64,000 bases of DNA from Pseudomonas siliginis. Lineage in GTDB: Bacteria > Pseudomonadota > Gammaproteobacteria > Pseudomonadales > Pseudomonadaceae. A program made the translations under genes and the position numbers. The stretch is taken from assembly GCF_019145195.1 (NCBI RefSeq), contig NZ_JAHSTW010000003.1:248001-312000 (forward strand). Reading direction: 5' to 3'. The notes under the pieces are model-generated. The model was not told the origin of the DNA. It saw only the letters and a list, made by a program, of their open reading frames with translations, and searched no databases. Of this stretch, positions 54,576 through 63,595 are shown piece by piece (position 1 is the first letter of the stretch; each line of letters starts with the position of its first letter).

Positions 54576-55769
54576 TCAGACCCACTTGAAGCGGGCAGGG
54601 AAGCGCGCGACAAAACAGGTGCCCGTTTCACGGTCGGATGTCACGCTCAAGGTGCCGTTGTGCGCATTGGCAATCTGCCCGGCGATGTACAAGCCCAGTC
54701 CCAACCCTTCATGACGCTGGCCTGCTTCGGAACGGGAAAACGGTTCGAACAGCAGCGGCATCAGCGCAGGCGGGATCGGCGTGCCCTGGTTGGTCAGCGA
54801 AATGACGATCTCGTCGCCCTCGGCAAAGGCTTTGAGCACGATCGGCTCGGCAATGGAACCGTGAGTTACGGCGTTGCCCAGCAGATTCGACAACAACTGG
54901 CTGATCCGCAGCGGGTCGCAATAGACCCCGGCCGGCACCTCCAGCGAATCAATAAACTTCGCCTGCGGGTACGCCACCTGGATTTCTTCAAGGGTCTGGC
55001 GCAGCGTTTGCTGCAAGTCATCGACCAGTTTGCGCTGCACCGGAATTCCACTGCCGAGCCGACCCCGGGCGAAGTCGAGGATGTTTTCGATCAGCACGCC
55101 CATGCGCACCGAGCTGGTGCGAATCGCCGACAGTAGCGTGCGCGAGCGCTTGTCCTCGACTTTGCTTTCCAGCAGATCTGCACTCATGCGGATGGCACTG
55201 AGTGGCGTGCGCAAGTCATGGCCCAGTACGGCGATGAACTGCTCGCGCAGACGGCCCATTTCGTTGGCATCGGCCAGCGCGGTTTTGGTCGCGTGCAAAT
55301 GGCCCTGGGTATCCAGGCTCATTGCAATCAGCTGGGCGAAGAGGGTGAGGGTCTTTTCGATGGCCGGGTCGTCGAGGTTCGCCGGCACCGAATCAATGGC
55401 GCAGAGTGTGCCGAAAAACTCGCCATCGGCCTTGATGATCGGAATCGAAATGTAGCTTTCCAGACCATAGGTTTTCGGCGTGTGGTGCGTGGAGAAAACC
55501 GGGTGCTGGCTGGCATGGCCGAAGATCACCGGCTGATGGTGCTGACGGATCTCATGACAAATCGTCGATTCCAGTACCAGTTCGCCGCCGGGCAACAGGC
55601 CGAAGTCTATCGAGTCATCCACGGCGCAAGCGATCCACTTGCTCTCGGTGACCCGCGCTACAGCGGCGAAGCGCATGCCGGTCGTATGCTTGACCATGCT
55701 CAGGATCACCGGCACAGCGTCAATGCTGCCGATGGCCTGGAGGTCGGAGGAGAAATCTGTCTGGGGCAT
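54576..55769 (-). CDS. GAF-domain sensor histidine kinase (orphan)
   Basis: A 397-residue soluble kinase: GAF domain (about 10-165), HisKA with the phospho-accepting H in GHDLRTPLSAI (about 190-245), and HATPase with N box LLSNLLGNAVTHG and G box GLGLGLYIAGQ (about 290-390). No membrane segment and no response regulator gene nearby. The GAF part lacks obvious bilin Cys. Confidence 0.9.
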   Translation of the reverse strand: MPQTDFSSDLQAIGSIDAVPVILSMVKHTTGMRFAAVARVTESKWIACAVDDSIDFGLLPGGELVLESTICHEIRQHHQPVIFGHASQHPVFSTHHTPKTYGLESYISIPIIKADGEFFGTLCAIDSVPANLDDPAIEKTLTLFAQLIAMSLDTQGHLHATKTALADANEMGRLREQFIAVLGHDLRTPLSAIRMSADLLESKVEDKRSRTLLSAIRTSSVRMGVLIENILDFARGRLGSGIPVQRKLVDDLQQTLRQTLEEIQVAYPQAKFIDSLEVPAGVYCDPLRISQLLSNLLGNAVTHGSIAEPIVLKAFAEGDEIVISLTNQGTPIPPALMPLLFEPFSRSEAGQRHEGLGLGLYIAGQIANAHNGTLSVTSDRETGTCFVARFPARFKWV

Positions 55770-55836
55770 GGCCGGCGCTTCGCGAAAGTGTCGCCAGAGA
55801 CTATCGGTAATTGCCGGCCATGCCTAATGAACCTGC

Positions 55837-55868
55837 AAAAAAGGGCACCGGGAAAAGTCCCGGCGCCC
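55837..55868 (-). terminator. Rho-independent terminator of the siderophore receptor gene
   Basis: On the minus strand: GGGCGCCGGGA, loop CTTT, TCCCGGTGCCC, then six Ts (55842-55837). It sits 30 bp after the receptor stop codon. Confidence 0.88.
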
Positions 55869-55896
55869 TGTGCGGTGCTTGCTGAGCGCTATCGCC

Positions 55897-58065
55897 TCAG
55901 AACTTGTACTTGGCCGTCATCATGTAGCTGCGCGGGGTGCCGTAGTTGTCGGTCGAGCCCCAGGTCACGTCGGTACCGATGGAGGAATAGTACTTGCGGT
56001 CAAAGATGTTGTTGGCATTGACCTGCAGGTCGAGGTGCTTGTTGACCTCATAACCGGCCATCAGGTCGGTGACCGCGTAACCGCCCTGTTCGAGACGATA
56101 GCTGCCGCCATTGGCCAGAGCGATGTCGTTGTACATGCGGCTCTGCCAGTAGACGTTGCCGCCCACGCGCAATTTTTCCAGCGGGCCTTTGAAGCGGTAC
56201 ACGGTCGAGACCTTGAACAGGTGCTCGGGCATGTCGGTGTCGAATTTCTGGTTATTGTTGGCCGGGTTTTCGTCCTTGATGTAGTGGGCGCGGGTGTAGG
56301 TGTAGCCGGCGCCGACTTGCCATTGCTCGGTCAGCGCACCTTGCAGTTCCATGTCCACGCCTTGGGCGCGAACCTTGCCGGAGGTTTCGTAGCAGGTCAG
56401 TTCCGGGCAGCCGAGCTGGGTCGCCGCTTGGGTGGCGCGGTTGGTCTGGTCCATCTGGAACACCGCCACGCTGCCGTTCAGCGCACCGTCGAAATATTCG
56501 CCCTTGATACCGACTTCGTAGTTTTCACCGACGATCGGCTCCAGCACTTTGCCGCCGAGATCTTTCTGGGTTTGCGGGGTAAAGATGTCGGTGTAGCTGG
56601 CGTAGACCGAGTGATGGTCGTCGAGTTTGTAGATCAGGCCGGCGTAACGGGTCAGGTTGCGGGTGACTTTGAAGTCGCCGTCGGCGCTGCGATCGTCGTA
56701 GTCATACCAGTCCAGACGACTGCCGAGGATCAACGTCAGCGGGTCGGCCAGGCTCAAGCGCGTGGTCAGGTAAACCGCGTCCTGAGTGGTGACGTTGCGC
56801 GATTTGCCGCTACGCACGAAGTCAGGTTTTGGCGCGGCGATCGGCAGGCCGGTGTCGTAAGGCGAGTATTCCTTGGTGGTGGCGTCGTACACGCGGTTGC
56901 TGGCGCCGACTACCAACTCGTGGGTACGGCCGAACGCTTCGAACGGGCCGCTGGCGAAACCATCGAAGGCGCGTTGCTTGTCGGTGTGGTGCGATTGGTA
57001 GGCGGTGGTTTCCAGCGGGCCGTCGTAACGCGACAGGTACGTGCCGGAGAATTCACCCTCGGTTGTCGAAGTCGAGCCGCCAACATGCAGTTTCCAGTCG
57101 TTGTCGAAACGGTGTTCCACTTCACCGAATACGGTGTCGACTTGCAGCTTGCGGTTCTCCCAATCGGTACCGGGATAGGTGGAGCGGGGCAGATCAAGGT
57201 GGTGGCCGTTTTCGCCGATCGGCAGGCCGCCCCAGAAATAGTTGGTCTGATCGTTCTGCCGGGAGAAACCGAGGGTCGCCGTGGTGCTGTCGCTCAGGTC
57301 GGCTTCACCGATGGCGTAGAACAGGCCGTGATCGTTTTCTTCCTTGTCGCGAAAACTGTCGGCGCCCTGATACGACGTCACCACCCGGCCACGCAGGGTG
57401 CCGCTGTCGTTCAGCGGGCTGGAGGCGTCGACCTCACCACGGTAGTCATCCCAGCTGCCGGCGGCGCCGGTGAGGGTCACGCGCTGATCGGCGGTCGGAC
57501 GCTTGCGCACCATGTTGATCGCCGCCGACGGGTTGCCGGCACCGGTGACCAGGCCGGTCGCGCCACGGACGATTTCCACGCGATCAAACATCGCCAGGTT
57601 CGGTTGCACTGCCAGGGTGTACGGCGAATACGAGCTGGGCAGGCCGTCGTACATGATGTTGTCGATGTCGAAACCGCGCGCCTTGTAAGTCTGCCGGCCC
57701 GGGCCGCTGGCCTCGCTGAGGAACAGCCCCGGCGTGCCGCGCACCACGTCGTTGACGCTGGTCATGTTCTGGTCGTCCATGCGCTGGCGAGTGATCACCG
57801 TCACCGCCTGCGGCGTTTCGCGCATGGTCAGCGACAGCTTGGTCGCGGTCTGCATCGGGCCGGTGGTGTAGGACTGCGTGTCTTCGGTGGTGCTGCTCAT
57901 CTGCGTGGCGCCGATTTCGGTCGCTTGCAGTTCCAGCGGGCCATTGGCGGGCGCAGTGGCGGCAGCTTCCTCCGCCAGCACAGGCGCGATGCTGGCCATG
58001 CCGATGGCGATTGCGAGGAGGTTAGGTGAAAGGTTCGAGCGACGGTGAATGGTGTGAAACGACAT
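55897..58065 (-). CDS. TonB-dependent siderophore receptor
   Basis: A 722-residue outer-membrane receptor with signal peptide (1-30), plug domain (about 70-180; TMRETPQAVTVITRQRM, ARGFDIDN, VEIVRGATGLVTGAGNPSA) and a barrel ending in the usual C-terminal aromatic (AKYKF). It belongs to the FhuE/FpvA-type group that takes up ferric siderophores, here probably foreign ones since no synthesis genes are near. No N-terminal signalling domain for an ECF system is present. A Fur box precedes it. Confidence 0.92.
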   Translation of the reverse strand: MSFHTIHRRSNLSPNLLAIAIGMASIAPVLAEEAAATAPANGPLELQATEIGATQMSSTTEDTQSYTTGPMQTATKLSLTMRETPQAVTVITRQRMDDQNMTSVNDVVRGTPGLFLSEASGPGRQTYKARGFDIDNIMYDGLPSSYSPYTLAVQPNLAMFDRVEIVRGATGLVTGAGNPSAAINMVRKRPTADQRVTLTGAAGSWDDYRGEVDASSPLNDSGTLRGRVVTSYQGADSFRDKEENDHGLFYAIGEADLSDSTTATLGFSRQNDQTNYFWGGLPIGENGHHLDLPRSTYPGTDWENRKLQVDTVFGEVEHRFDNDWKLHVGGSTSTTEGEFSGTYLSRYDGPLETTAYQSHHTDKQRAFDGFASGPFEAFGRTHELVVGASNRVYDATTKEYSPYDTGLPIAAPKPDFVRSGKSRNVTTQDAVYLTTRLSLADPLTLILGSRLDWYDYDDRSADGDFKVTRNLTRYAGLIYKLDDHHSVYASYTDIFTPQTQKDLGGKVLEPIVGENYEVGIKGEYFDGALNGSVAVFQMDQTNRATQAATQLGCPELTCYETSGKVRAQGVDMELQGALTEQWQVGAGYTYTRAHYIKDENPANNNQKFDTDMPEHLFKVSTVYRFKGPLEKLRVGGNVYWQSRMYNDIALANGGSYRLEQGGYAVTDLMAGYEVNKHLDLQVNANNIFDRKYYSSIGTDVTWGSTDNYGTPRSYMMTAKYKF

Positions 58066-58097
58066 CTATCTGCTTCCCCAAGATTTACCCAAACGAA

Positions 58098-58134
58098 ACT
58101 AATGCGAGTGCATGTAAGAATTATTCGCATTAGT
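58098..58134 (-). promoter_or_regulatory. Fur box and 10-bp inverted repeat upstream of the siderophore receptor
   Basis: TAAGAATTATTCGCAT (58115-58130) matches 14 of 16 bases of the Fur-type sequence TGAGAATTATTCTCAT. It lies inside a perfect inverted repeat, ACTAATGCGA (58098-58107) and TCGCATTAGT (58125-58134), 33-69 bp before the start codon. Iron repression by Fur is therefore likely. Confidence 0.75.
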
Positions 58135-58223
58135 ATGTCGGAAGTTTCCGGGGGAATAAACCCGTACGAGTCAGTTAGTTAATGATTTTTTCACAATTGG
58201 ATTCGATGGCCTTCTGACGCAAA

Positions 58224-58312
58224 TGTGGGAGCGAGCCTGCTCGCGAAGGCGGTGAGTCATTCAACAGAGTCGTTGTCTGACACTCCGCTTTCGCGAGCAG
58301 GCTCGCTCCCAC
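58224..58312. repeat. REP doublet
   Basis: Two near-perfect REP sequences in opposite orientation, at 58224-58251 and 58287-58312 (GTGGGAGCGAGCCTGCTCGC and its inverse). They lie between the receptor promoter and the YghU-like gene. Confidence 0.92.
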
Positions 58313-58333
58313 AGGGTTATGCGGTTTTTGCTA

Positions 58334-59173
58334 TCAGTCCAGATCCTTCGCCTCATGCCGCTCCGGCACCTGACTGTCTTCATCACCCCAGGTGCGATTC
58401 ACTCGCTGCCCACGGATGACCGCTGGCCGCTTGGCGATTTCTTCCGCCCAGCGCTGCACATGGGTGTACTCGTGCGCGGCGAGAAATTCCGCCGCCGAGT
58501 AAACGTTGTTGCGCACCAGTTGCCCATACCAGGGCCATACGGCGATATCGGCGATGGTGTAATCGTCGCCGGCCAGATAGGCGTTGTCGGCGAGACGGCG
58601 GTTGAGCACATCCAGCTGACGTTTGGCTTCCATGGTGAAGCGGTTGATCGGATATTCGAGCTTCTCCGGCGCATACGCGTAGAAGTGCCCGAAGCCGCCG
58701 CCCAGGTACGGCGCCGAGCCCATTTGCCAGAACAGCCAGTTGAGGGTTTCGGTGCGACCGGCCGGATCCTTGGGCAGCAAGGCGCCGAACTTTTCCGCGA
58801 GATACAGCAGGATCGAGCCGGATTCGAACACCCGGATCGGTGGCTCGACGCTGCGATCCAGCAGCGCCGGGATTTTCGAGTTCGGGTTGACCTCGACAAA
58901 ACCGCTGGAGAACTGATCGCCTTCGCCAATGCGGATCAGCCACGCATCGTATTCGGCCTCGCTATGCCCGAGTGCGAGCAGCTCTTCGAGCATGATGGTG
59001 ACCTTGACGCCGTTGGGCGTGGCCAGCGAATACAGCTGCAACGAATGCTTGCCGACCGGCAGCTCTTTGTCATGGGTCGGCCCGGCGATCGGCCGGTTGA
59101 TGCTGGCGAAGTGGCCGCCGGAAGGGGCTTCGTGTTTCCAGACCTTGGGCGGAACGTAAGACGCATTGCTCAT
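58334..59173 (-). CDS. yghU: Glutathione-dependent disulfide-bond oxidoreductase, YghU-like
   Basis: A 279-residue glutathione-transferase-fold protein: N-terminal thioredoxin-like domain (LPVGKHSLQLYSLATPNG; ESGSILLYLAEKFG) and a helical C-terminal domain (TIADIAVWPWYGQL). It closely follows the YghU/YfcG-type pattern with a long N-terminal extension. ATG 59173 has GAGG upstream. Disulfide reductase activity with glutathione is expected from the family. Confidence 0.9.
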   Translation of the reverse strand: MSNASYVPPKVWKHEAPSGGHFASINRPIAGPTHDKELPVGKHSLQLYSLATPNGVKVTIMLEELLALGHSEAEYDAWLIRIGEGDQFSSGFVEVNPNSKIPALLDRSVEPPIRVFESGSILLYLAEKFGALLPKDPAGRTETLNWLFWQMGSAPYLGGGFGHFYAYAPEKLEYPINRFTMEAKRQLDVLNRRLADNAYLAGDDYTIADIAVWPWYGQLVRNNVYSAAEFLAAHEYTHVQRWAEEIAKRPAVIRGQRVNRTWGDEDSQVPERHEAKDLD

Positions 59174-59243
59174 GAAACGGACCTCGTCGATGCTGGGAGA
59201 GAACAGGTAGACACCGTATCCCGAAAGGATTGAGAACACTACC

Positions 59244-59386
59244 TTGTGGGAGCTGGCTTGCCAGCGATGACGACGGCACATCCAGCATCAATATTGGCTG
59301 AGCCACCGCAATCGCTGGCAAGCCAGCTCCCACAGGTTCGGAGTCAGGCACAAATCTCCCGTGGGAGCGAGCCTGCTCGCGAAAGC
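59244..59386. repeat. Three REP elements
   Basis: REP sequences at 59244-59272, 59310-59333 (inverted) and 59360-59386. The first two are of the GTGGGAGCTGGCTTGCCAGCG subtype; the third is of the GAGCCTGCTCGCG subtype. Confidence 0.9.
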
Positions 59387-59405
59387 GTCGGCAGGGTCGC
59401 CGCGC

Positions 59406-59909
59406 CTAACGGCTCCAATACCGCCCAACCGCACCCCCGAGTCCCTGCACCGGATCTGTCTCAGGAAACGCCAGCCCTGCAATCCGCGCCAACTGCGCAT
59501 CACTCGGTGCGGCCCGGCAAATATCCGCCTGCTGCCCCGGCGGATAAGCACCCACCACCAGAAAATCCTCACTCGATCCCAGATTGCAGTGCCCGGTTCC
59601 CGCCGGCAGCAACAGCACATCCCCGGCACTGACGTCGACGACTTGCCCATCAGGCCCGCCTAACATCAACCGCGCCTGACCGGCCGCCACGCCAAGCACT
59701 TCGTGGCCTTCAGTGTGGTAGTGGTGATAGTCGTAGATCCCGTAGCGCCATTGCGCCGGCCAGCCATTGGCGCCGAAGATCTGCTCGAAGCGCGCCGCCG
59801 GATCGTCGCCTTCAACGGCAATCGCGCTGCGGTAGATCAGCACTGGCAGACGCGAATTGTTCGGCACCCAGTCATTGCGTTGAAGCAGCAGGGTTTGTAC
59901 TTCAGTCAT
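59406..59909 (-). CDS. Cupin-domain protein, YjlB-like
   Basis: A 167-residue single-cupin protein: HYHTEGHEVLGVAAGQARL and LLLPAGTGHCNLGSSEDFLVVGAYPPGQ give the two metal-binding cupin motifs. ATG 59909 has GGAGG upstream. No substrate can be named. It is divergent from the ThDP enzyme gene. Confidence 0.87.
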   Translation of the reverse strand: MTEVQTLLLQRNDWVPNNSRLPVLIYRSAIAVEGDDPAARFEQIFGANGWPAQWRYGIYDYHHYHTEGHEVLGVAAGQARLMLGGPDGQVVDVSAGDVLLLPAGTGHCNLGSSEDFLVVGAYPPGQQADICRAAPSDAQLARIAGLAFPETDPVQGLGGAVGRYWSR

Positions 59910-60088
59910 GGCCCATCCTCCTTCGATCATTTCTCAATCGACCACAGAGCAGGGCGCACGCCTCAAAAATCATTGCCGCGCAAACACGGCGCCGAAGTTG
60001 ATGCCCGGAAAATCCAGCGAAACTTCATCGCGCAGCAGGCTGTCCAGACCCTTACATGTCCATGCAGCGGTAAATGGCGAGGGTCAAG

Positions 60089-61876
60089 ATGACGATGACA
60101 GTAGGTGATTTTCTGATTGAGCGGCTCAGCGAATGGGGCGTGACGCGGATTTTTGGTTATCCGGGGGATGGCATCAACGGCGTGTTCGGCGCCATGAGCC
60201 GGGCCAAAGGCAAGATCGAATTTGTCCAGGCGCGGCACGAGGAAATGGCTGCGTTCATGGCCTCGGCCCACGCCAAGTTCACCGGCGAGCTGGGCGTGTG
60301 CATCGCCACCTCCGGCCCCGGCGCTTCGCATCTGATCACCGGGCTCTACGATGCACGGATGGACCACATGCCGGTGCTGGCCATTGTCGGTCAGCAGGCG
60401 CGCACTGCGCTGGGCAGTCACTACCAGCAGGAGCTGGATCTGGTGTCGATGTTCAAGGATGTCGCCGGTGCGTTTGTGCAGCAGGCTTCGGCGCCGTCGC
60501 AAGTGCGCCATCTGCTTGATCGCGCGGTGCGCACTGCGGTCGGCGAGCGCCGCGTCACCGCGCTGATTCTGCCCAATGACTTGCAGGACCTGCCTTACGA
60601 ACAACCGGCGCGCGCCCATGGCACCGCGCATTCCGGCGTCGGCTACAGCAAGCCTAAAGTCGTTCCTTATGCCGCCGATCTGCAACGCGCCGCCGAGGTA
60701 CTGAATAGCGGCGAGAAAGTCGCGATTCTGGTCGGTGCCGGCGCGCTGGAGGCGACCGACCTAGTCATCGCCGTGGCAGAAAAACTCGGTGCCGGTGTCG
60801 CTAAAGCCTTGCTGGGCAAAGCGGCACTCCCCGATGACTTGCAGTGGGTCACCGGCAGCATCGGCCTGCTCGGCACCGAGCCCAGCTACAAGCTGATGAG
60901 CGAGTGCGACACCTTGCTGATGATCGGTTCGGGCTTCCCGTATTCCGAGTTTCTGCCCAAGGAAGGCCAGGCGCGCGGTGTGCAGATCGACTTGCAGCCG
61001 GACATGCTCAGCCTGCGTTATCCGATGGAGGTCAATCTGGTCGGTGATTCAGCGGAAACTCTTGCCGCGTTGCTGCCATTGCTGGAACAGAAAACCTCGA
61101 ACAAATGGCGCAAGAAGATCGAAGGCTGGCGCAGCAGCTGGGAGAAAACCCTGGAAAAACGCGCCATGGCCAAAGCCGATCCGGTCAACCCGCAACGAGT
61201 GGTCTACGAGTTGTCACCGCGCTTGCCTGAGCAGGCAATCATCACCAGCGATTCCGGCTCTTGCGCCAACTGGTTCGCCCGTGACCTGAAAATCCGCCGA
61301 GGCATGAAATGCTCGTTGTCCGGTGGTCTGGCCTCGATGGGCGCGGCGGTGCCCTATGCGATCGCGGCGAAATTTGCCTACCCGGAACGCCCGGTCATTG
61401 CCTTGGTCGGCGATGGCGCGATGCAGATGAACAACATGGCCGAGCTGATCACTGTCGCCAAATACTGGCGGCAATGGCAGAGCCCGAAATGGATCTGCGC
61501 GGTGTTCAACAACGAAGACCTCAACCAGGTCACTTGGGAGCAGCGGGTGATGGAGGGCGATCCCAAGTTCGAAGCGTCGCAAAGCATTCCCGACGTGCCG
61601 TATCACCTGTTCGCGATTTCCATCGGTCTGAAGGGCATTTTCGTTGATCGTGAGGAGGAGGTCGCAGCTGCGTGGGAGCAAGCGCTCGCCTCGGAAGTGC
61701 CGGTGCTGATCGAGTTCAAGACCGACCCGAACGTGCCGCCGTTGCCGCCGCACATCAAGCTTGAGCAAGCGAAGAAATTCGCCACGACCCTGCTCAAGGG
61801 CGATCCGGACGAAGCCGGGGTGATCGTGCAGACCGCCAAGCAGGTGTTGGGCGCCGTGTTGCCCGGGAAGAAATGA
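60089..61876 (+). CDS. ThDP-dependent enzyme, pyruvate oxidase (PoxB)-like
   Basis: A 595-residue three-domain ThDP enzyme: N-terminal pyrimidine-binding domain with catalytic Glu in RHEEMAAF, central domain (about 190-330; GAGALEATD), and C-terminal ThDP domain with GDGAMQMNN and the NN pair in FNNEDLNQVTW. It resembles pyruvate dehydrogenase (quinone)/pyruvate oxidase more than acetolactate synthase. ATG 60089 (MTMTVGDF) has GAGGG 5 nt upstream; ATG 60074 has none. The exact keto-acid substrate is uncertain. Confidence 0.85.
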   Translation: MTMTVGDFLIERLSEWGVTRIFGYPGDGINGVFGAMSRAKGKIEFVQARHEEMAAFMASAHAKFTGELGVCIATSGPGASHLITGLYDARMDHMPVLAIVGQQARTALGSHYQQELDLVSMFKDVAGAFVQQASAPSQVRHLLDRAVRTAVGERRVTALILPNDLQDLPYEQPARAHGTAHSGVGYSKPKVVPYAADLQRAAEVLNSGEKVAILVGAGALEATDLVIAVAEKLGAGVAKALLGKAALPDDLQWVTGSIGLLGTEPSYKLMSECDTLLMIGSGFPYSEFLPKEGQARGVQIDLQPDMLSLRYPMEVNLVGDSAETLAALLPLLEQKTSNKWRKKIEGWRSSWEKTLEKRAMAKADPVNPQRVVYELSPRLPEQAIITSDSGSCANWFARDLKIRRGMKCSLSGGLASMGAAVPYAIAAKFAYPERPVIALVGDGAMQMNNMAELITVAKYWRQWQSPKWICAVFNNEDLNQVTWEQRVMEGDPKFEASQSIPDVPYHLFAISIGLKGIFVDREEEVAAAWEQALASEVPVLIEFKTDPNVPPLPPHIKLEQAKKFATTLLKGDPDEAGVIVQTAKQVLGAVLPGKK

Positions 61877-61880
61877 CGGT

Positions 61881-62624
61881 GTGCGCTTGAACGAGTCAAC
61901 CATCTACATCGGTTGCGCCGGCTGGAGTCTCGCTCGCGAGCACTGGCCGGCATTCCCCGCCGAAGGCACGCACCTGCAACGCTACGCCGCGCGCTTCAAC
62001 TGTGTGGAAATCAACAGCTCGTTCTATCGCCCGCATCGCCGTCAGACCTATGAGCGCTGGGCCGACTCGGTAGCGCCGGACTTTCGCTTCGCCGTGAAAG
62101 TGCCGAAGCTCATCACCCATGAACAGCGGCTGGCAGACAGCGCGGCCGCGCTCGATGAGTTTCTCGGACAGTGCCAGGGCTTGGGTGATCGACTCGGCTG
62201 CCTGCTGGTGCAATTGCCACCGAAACTTGCCTTCAATGCGCCGGTGGCCGAGGCGTTTTTTCATGCCCTGCGCGAGCGGTTCAAGGGCAGGGTAGTGCTG
62301 GAGCCGCGACTCGAATCTTGGACTGAGGCTGAGGCAGTGCTGGTGGATCTGCAGATTGCCCAGGCGGTGGTCGATCCCTCGCGGATCAGCAGCGACACCG
62401 CGCCGGGTGGCTGGCAAGGCCTGCAGTATTGGCGCCTGCACGGCTCGCCACGGATTTATCACAGCGCTTATGAAGCGGCCTATCTGCAACAGCTTGCTCA
62501 GAATCTGCGGCGCGCGCAGGCCGAGGGCAGAGACATCTGGTGCATCTTCGACAACACCGCCAGCGGCGCCGCCACGGCCGATGCGCTGGCTTTGAGGGCG
62601 TTGATCGAAGGCGTTGAACGCTGA
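61881..62624 (+). CDS. DUF72 protein
   Basis: A 247-residue protein of the DUF72 (YecE-like) TIM-barrel family: YIGCAGWSL, NCVEINSSFYRPHRR, FRFAVKVPKLITHEQRL, YWRLHGSPRIYHSAY, IWCIFDNTASGAATADAL. The biochemical role of the family is unknown. The GTG start is 4 bp after the ThDP gene, implying co-transcription. Confidence 0.88.
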   Translation: MRLNESTIYIGCAGWSLAREHWPAFPAEGTHLQRYAARFNCVEINSSFYRPHRRQTYERWADSVAPDFRFAVKVPKLITHEQRLADSAAALDEFLGQCQGLGDRLGCLLVQLPPKLAFNAPVAEAFFHALRERFKGRVVLEPRLESWTEAEAVLVDLQIAQAVVDPSRISSDTAPGGWQGLQYWRLHGSPRIYHSAYEAAYLQQLAQNLRRAQAEGRDIWCIFDNTASGAATADALALRALIEGVER

Positions 62625-62698
62625 ACGACGACACTCTCGCCACCCACACAAACGATCCGGCTACAGGTAAACTCCGCGCACTTTTTCAAGGAGTTCAC

Positions 62699-63586
62699 AT
62701 GAGTTACTACCAGCCGGGCATTCTCGCTACCCCTGTTCCTGCGCAAGCACGTCATCTGTTTTTCGCCCTGGCGTCGGTTGAAGCCTTGCCGCAAGCGATC
62801 GACAGCCTGCTGATGCTGGTGGATGGCAAGTCGGCGGTGGTTGGCTTTGGTGAGTCGTTGACCAAGGCGCTGAATGTCGAAATCGCTGGCCTGCGCAGCT
62901 TCCCGGCGCTGACCGGCGTTGGCGTGAACAACCCGTCGACCCAGCATGCCCTGTGGATCTGGTTGCACGGTGTCGACCGTGGTGAGCTGCTCAACCGCTG
63001 CAACGCTATCGAAGCCGCGCTGGCCCCGGCCTTGCGTCTGGTCGAGATGCAGGAAGCCTTCCGCCACATGGAGGGCCACGACCTCACCGGTTACGAAGAC
63101 GGCACGGAAAACCCCCACGATGACGCCGCTGTCGCCGCCGCACTGCTAAGCAGTGGCGCGGACGGGCTGGTCGGTGGCAGCTTCGCCGCGATCCAGCAAT
63201 GGCAGCACGACCTCAAGGGCTTTCATCGCCTGTCTGCCGGTGCCACGGACGACATCATGGGGCGTCGCTTGAGCGATAACGAAGAAATCGACGACGCGCC
63301 GATCTCCGCCCACGTCAAACGCACCGCGCAAGAGAGCTTCGCGCCGGAAGCGTTCGTCGTGCGCCGTTCGATGCCGTGGATCGAAGGCGATCGCGCCGGT
63401 TTGATGTTCCTCGCTTTCGGTTTCTCGCTGGATGCCTTCGAAGCACAGCTGCGCCGTATGAGCGGTCTGGAGGACGGTATCGCCGATGGCTTGTATCAGA
63501 TCAGCCGGCCAATCACCGGCGGCTACTACTGGTGCCCGCCGCTCAAGGACGGACGCCTTGATCTGCGCGCGCTGCGCATCGGCTGA
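62699..63586 (+). CDS. Dyp-type haem peroxidase
   Basis: A 295-residue peroxidase with the family motif GYEDGTENP (GxxDG, catalytic Asp) and the proximal haem His candidate in the ISAHVKRTA region with a conserved Arg downstream (VVRRSMPW). No signal peptide and no encapsulin gene or encapsulation tail are visible, so a cytoplasmic YfeX/DypB-like role is likely. It starts 74 bp after DUF72. Confidence 0.92.
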   Translation: MSYYQPGILATPVPAQARHLFFALASVEALPQAIDSLLMLVDGKSAVVGFGESLTKALNVEIAGLRSFPALTGVGVNNPSTQHALWIWLHGVDRGELLNRCNAIEAALAPALRLVEMQEAFRHMEGHDLTGYEDGTENPHDDAAVAAALLSSGADGLVGGSFAAIQQWQHDLKGFHRLSAGATDDIMGRRLSDNEEIDDAPISAHVKRTAQESFAPEAFVVRRSMPWIEGDRAGLMFLAFGFSLDAFEAQLRRMSGLEDGIADGLYQISRPITGGYYWCPPLKDGRLDLRALRIG

Positions 63587-63595
63587 GGACTGCAT

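Noticed and set aside
55870..58029. 719-codon + strand ORF opposite the siderophore receptor
   Set aside because: Antisense shadow of a GC-rich gene; no motifs.
62699..63586. Dyp peroxidase as encapsulin cargo
   Set aside because: No encapsulin gene beside it and no C-terminal targeting extension; the protein ends LDLRALRIG.
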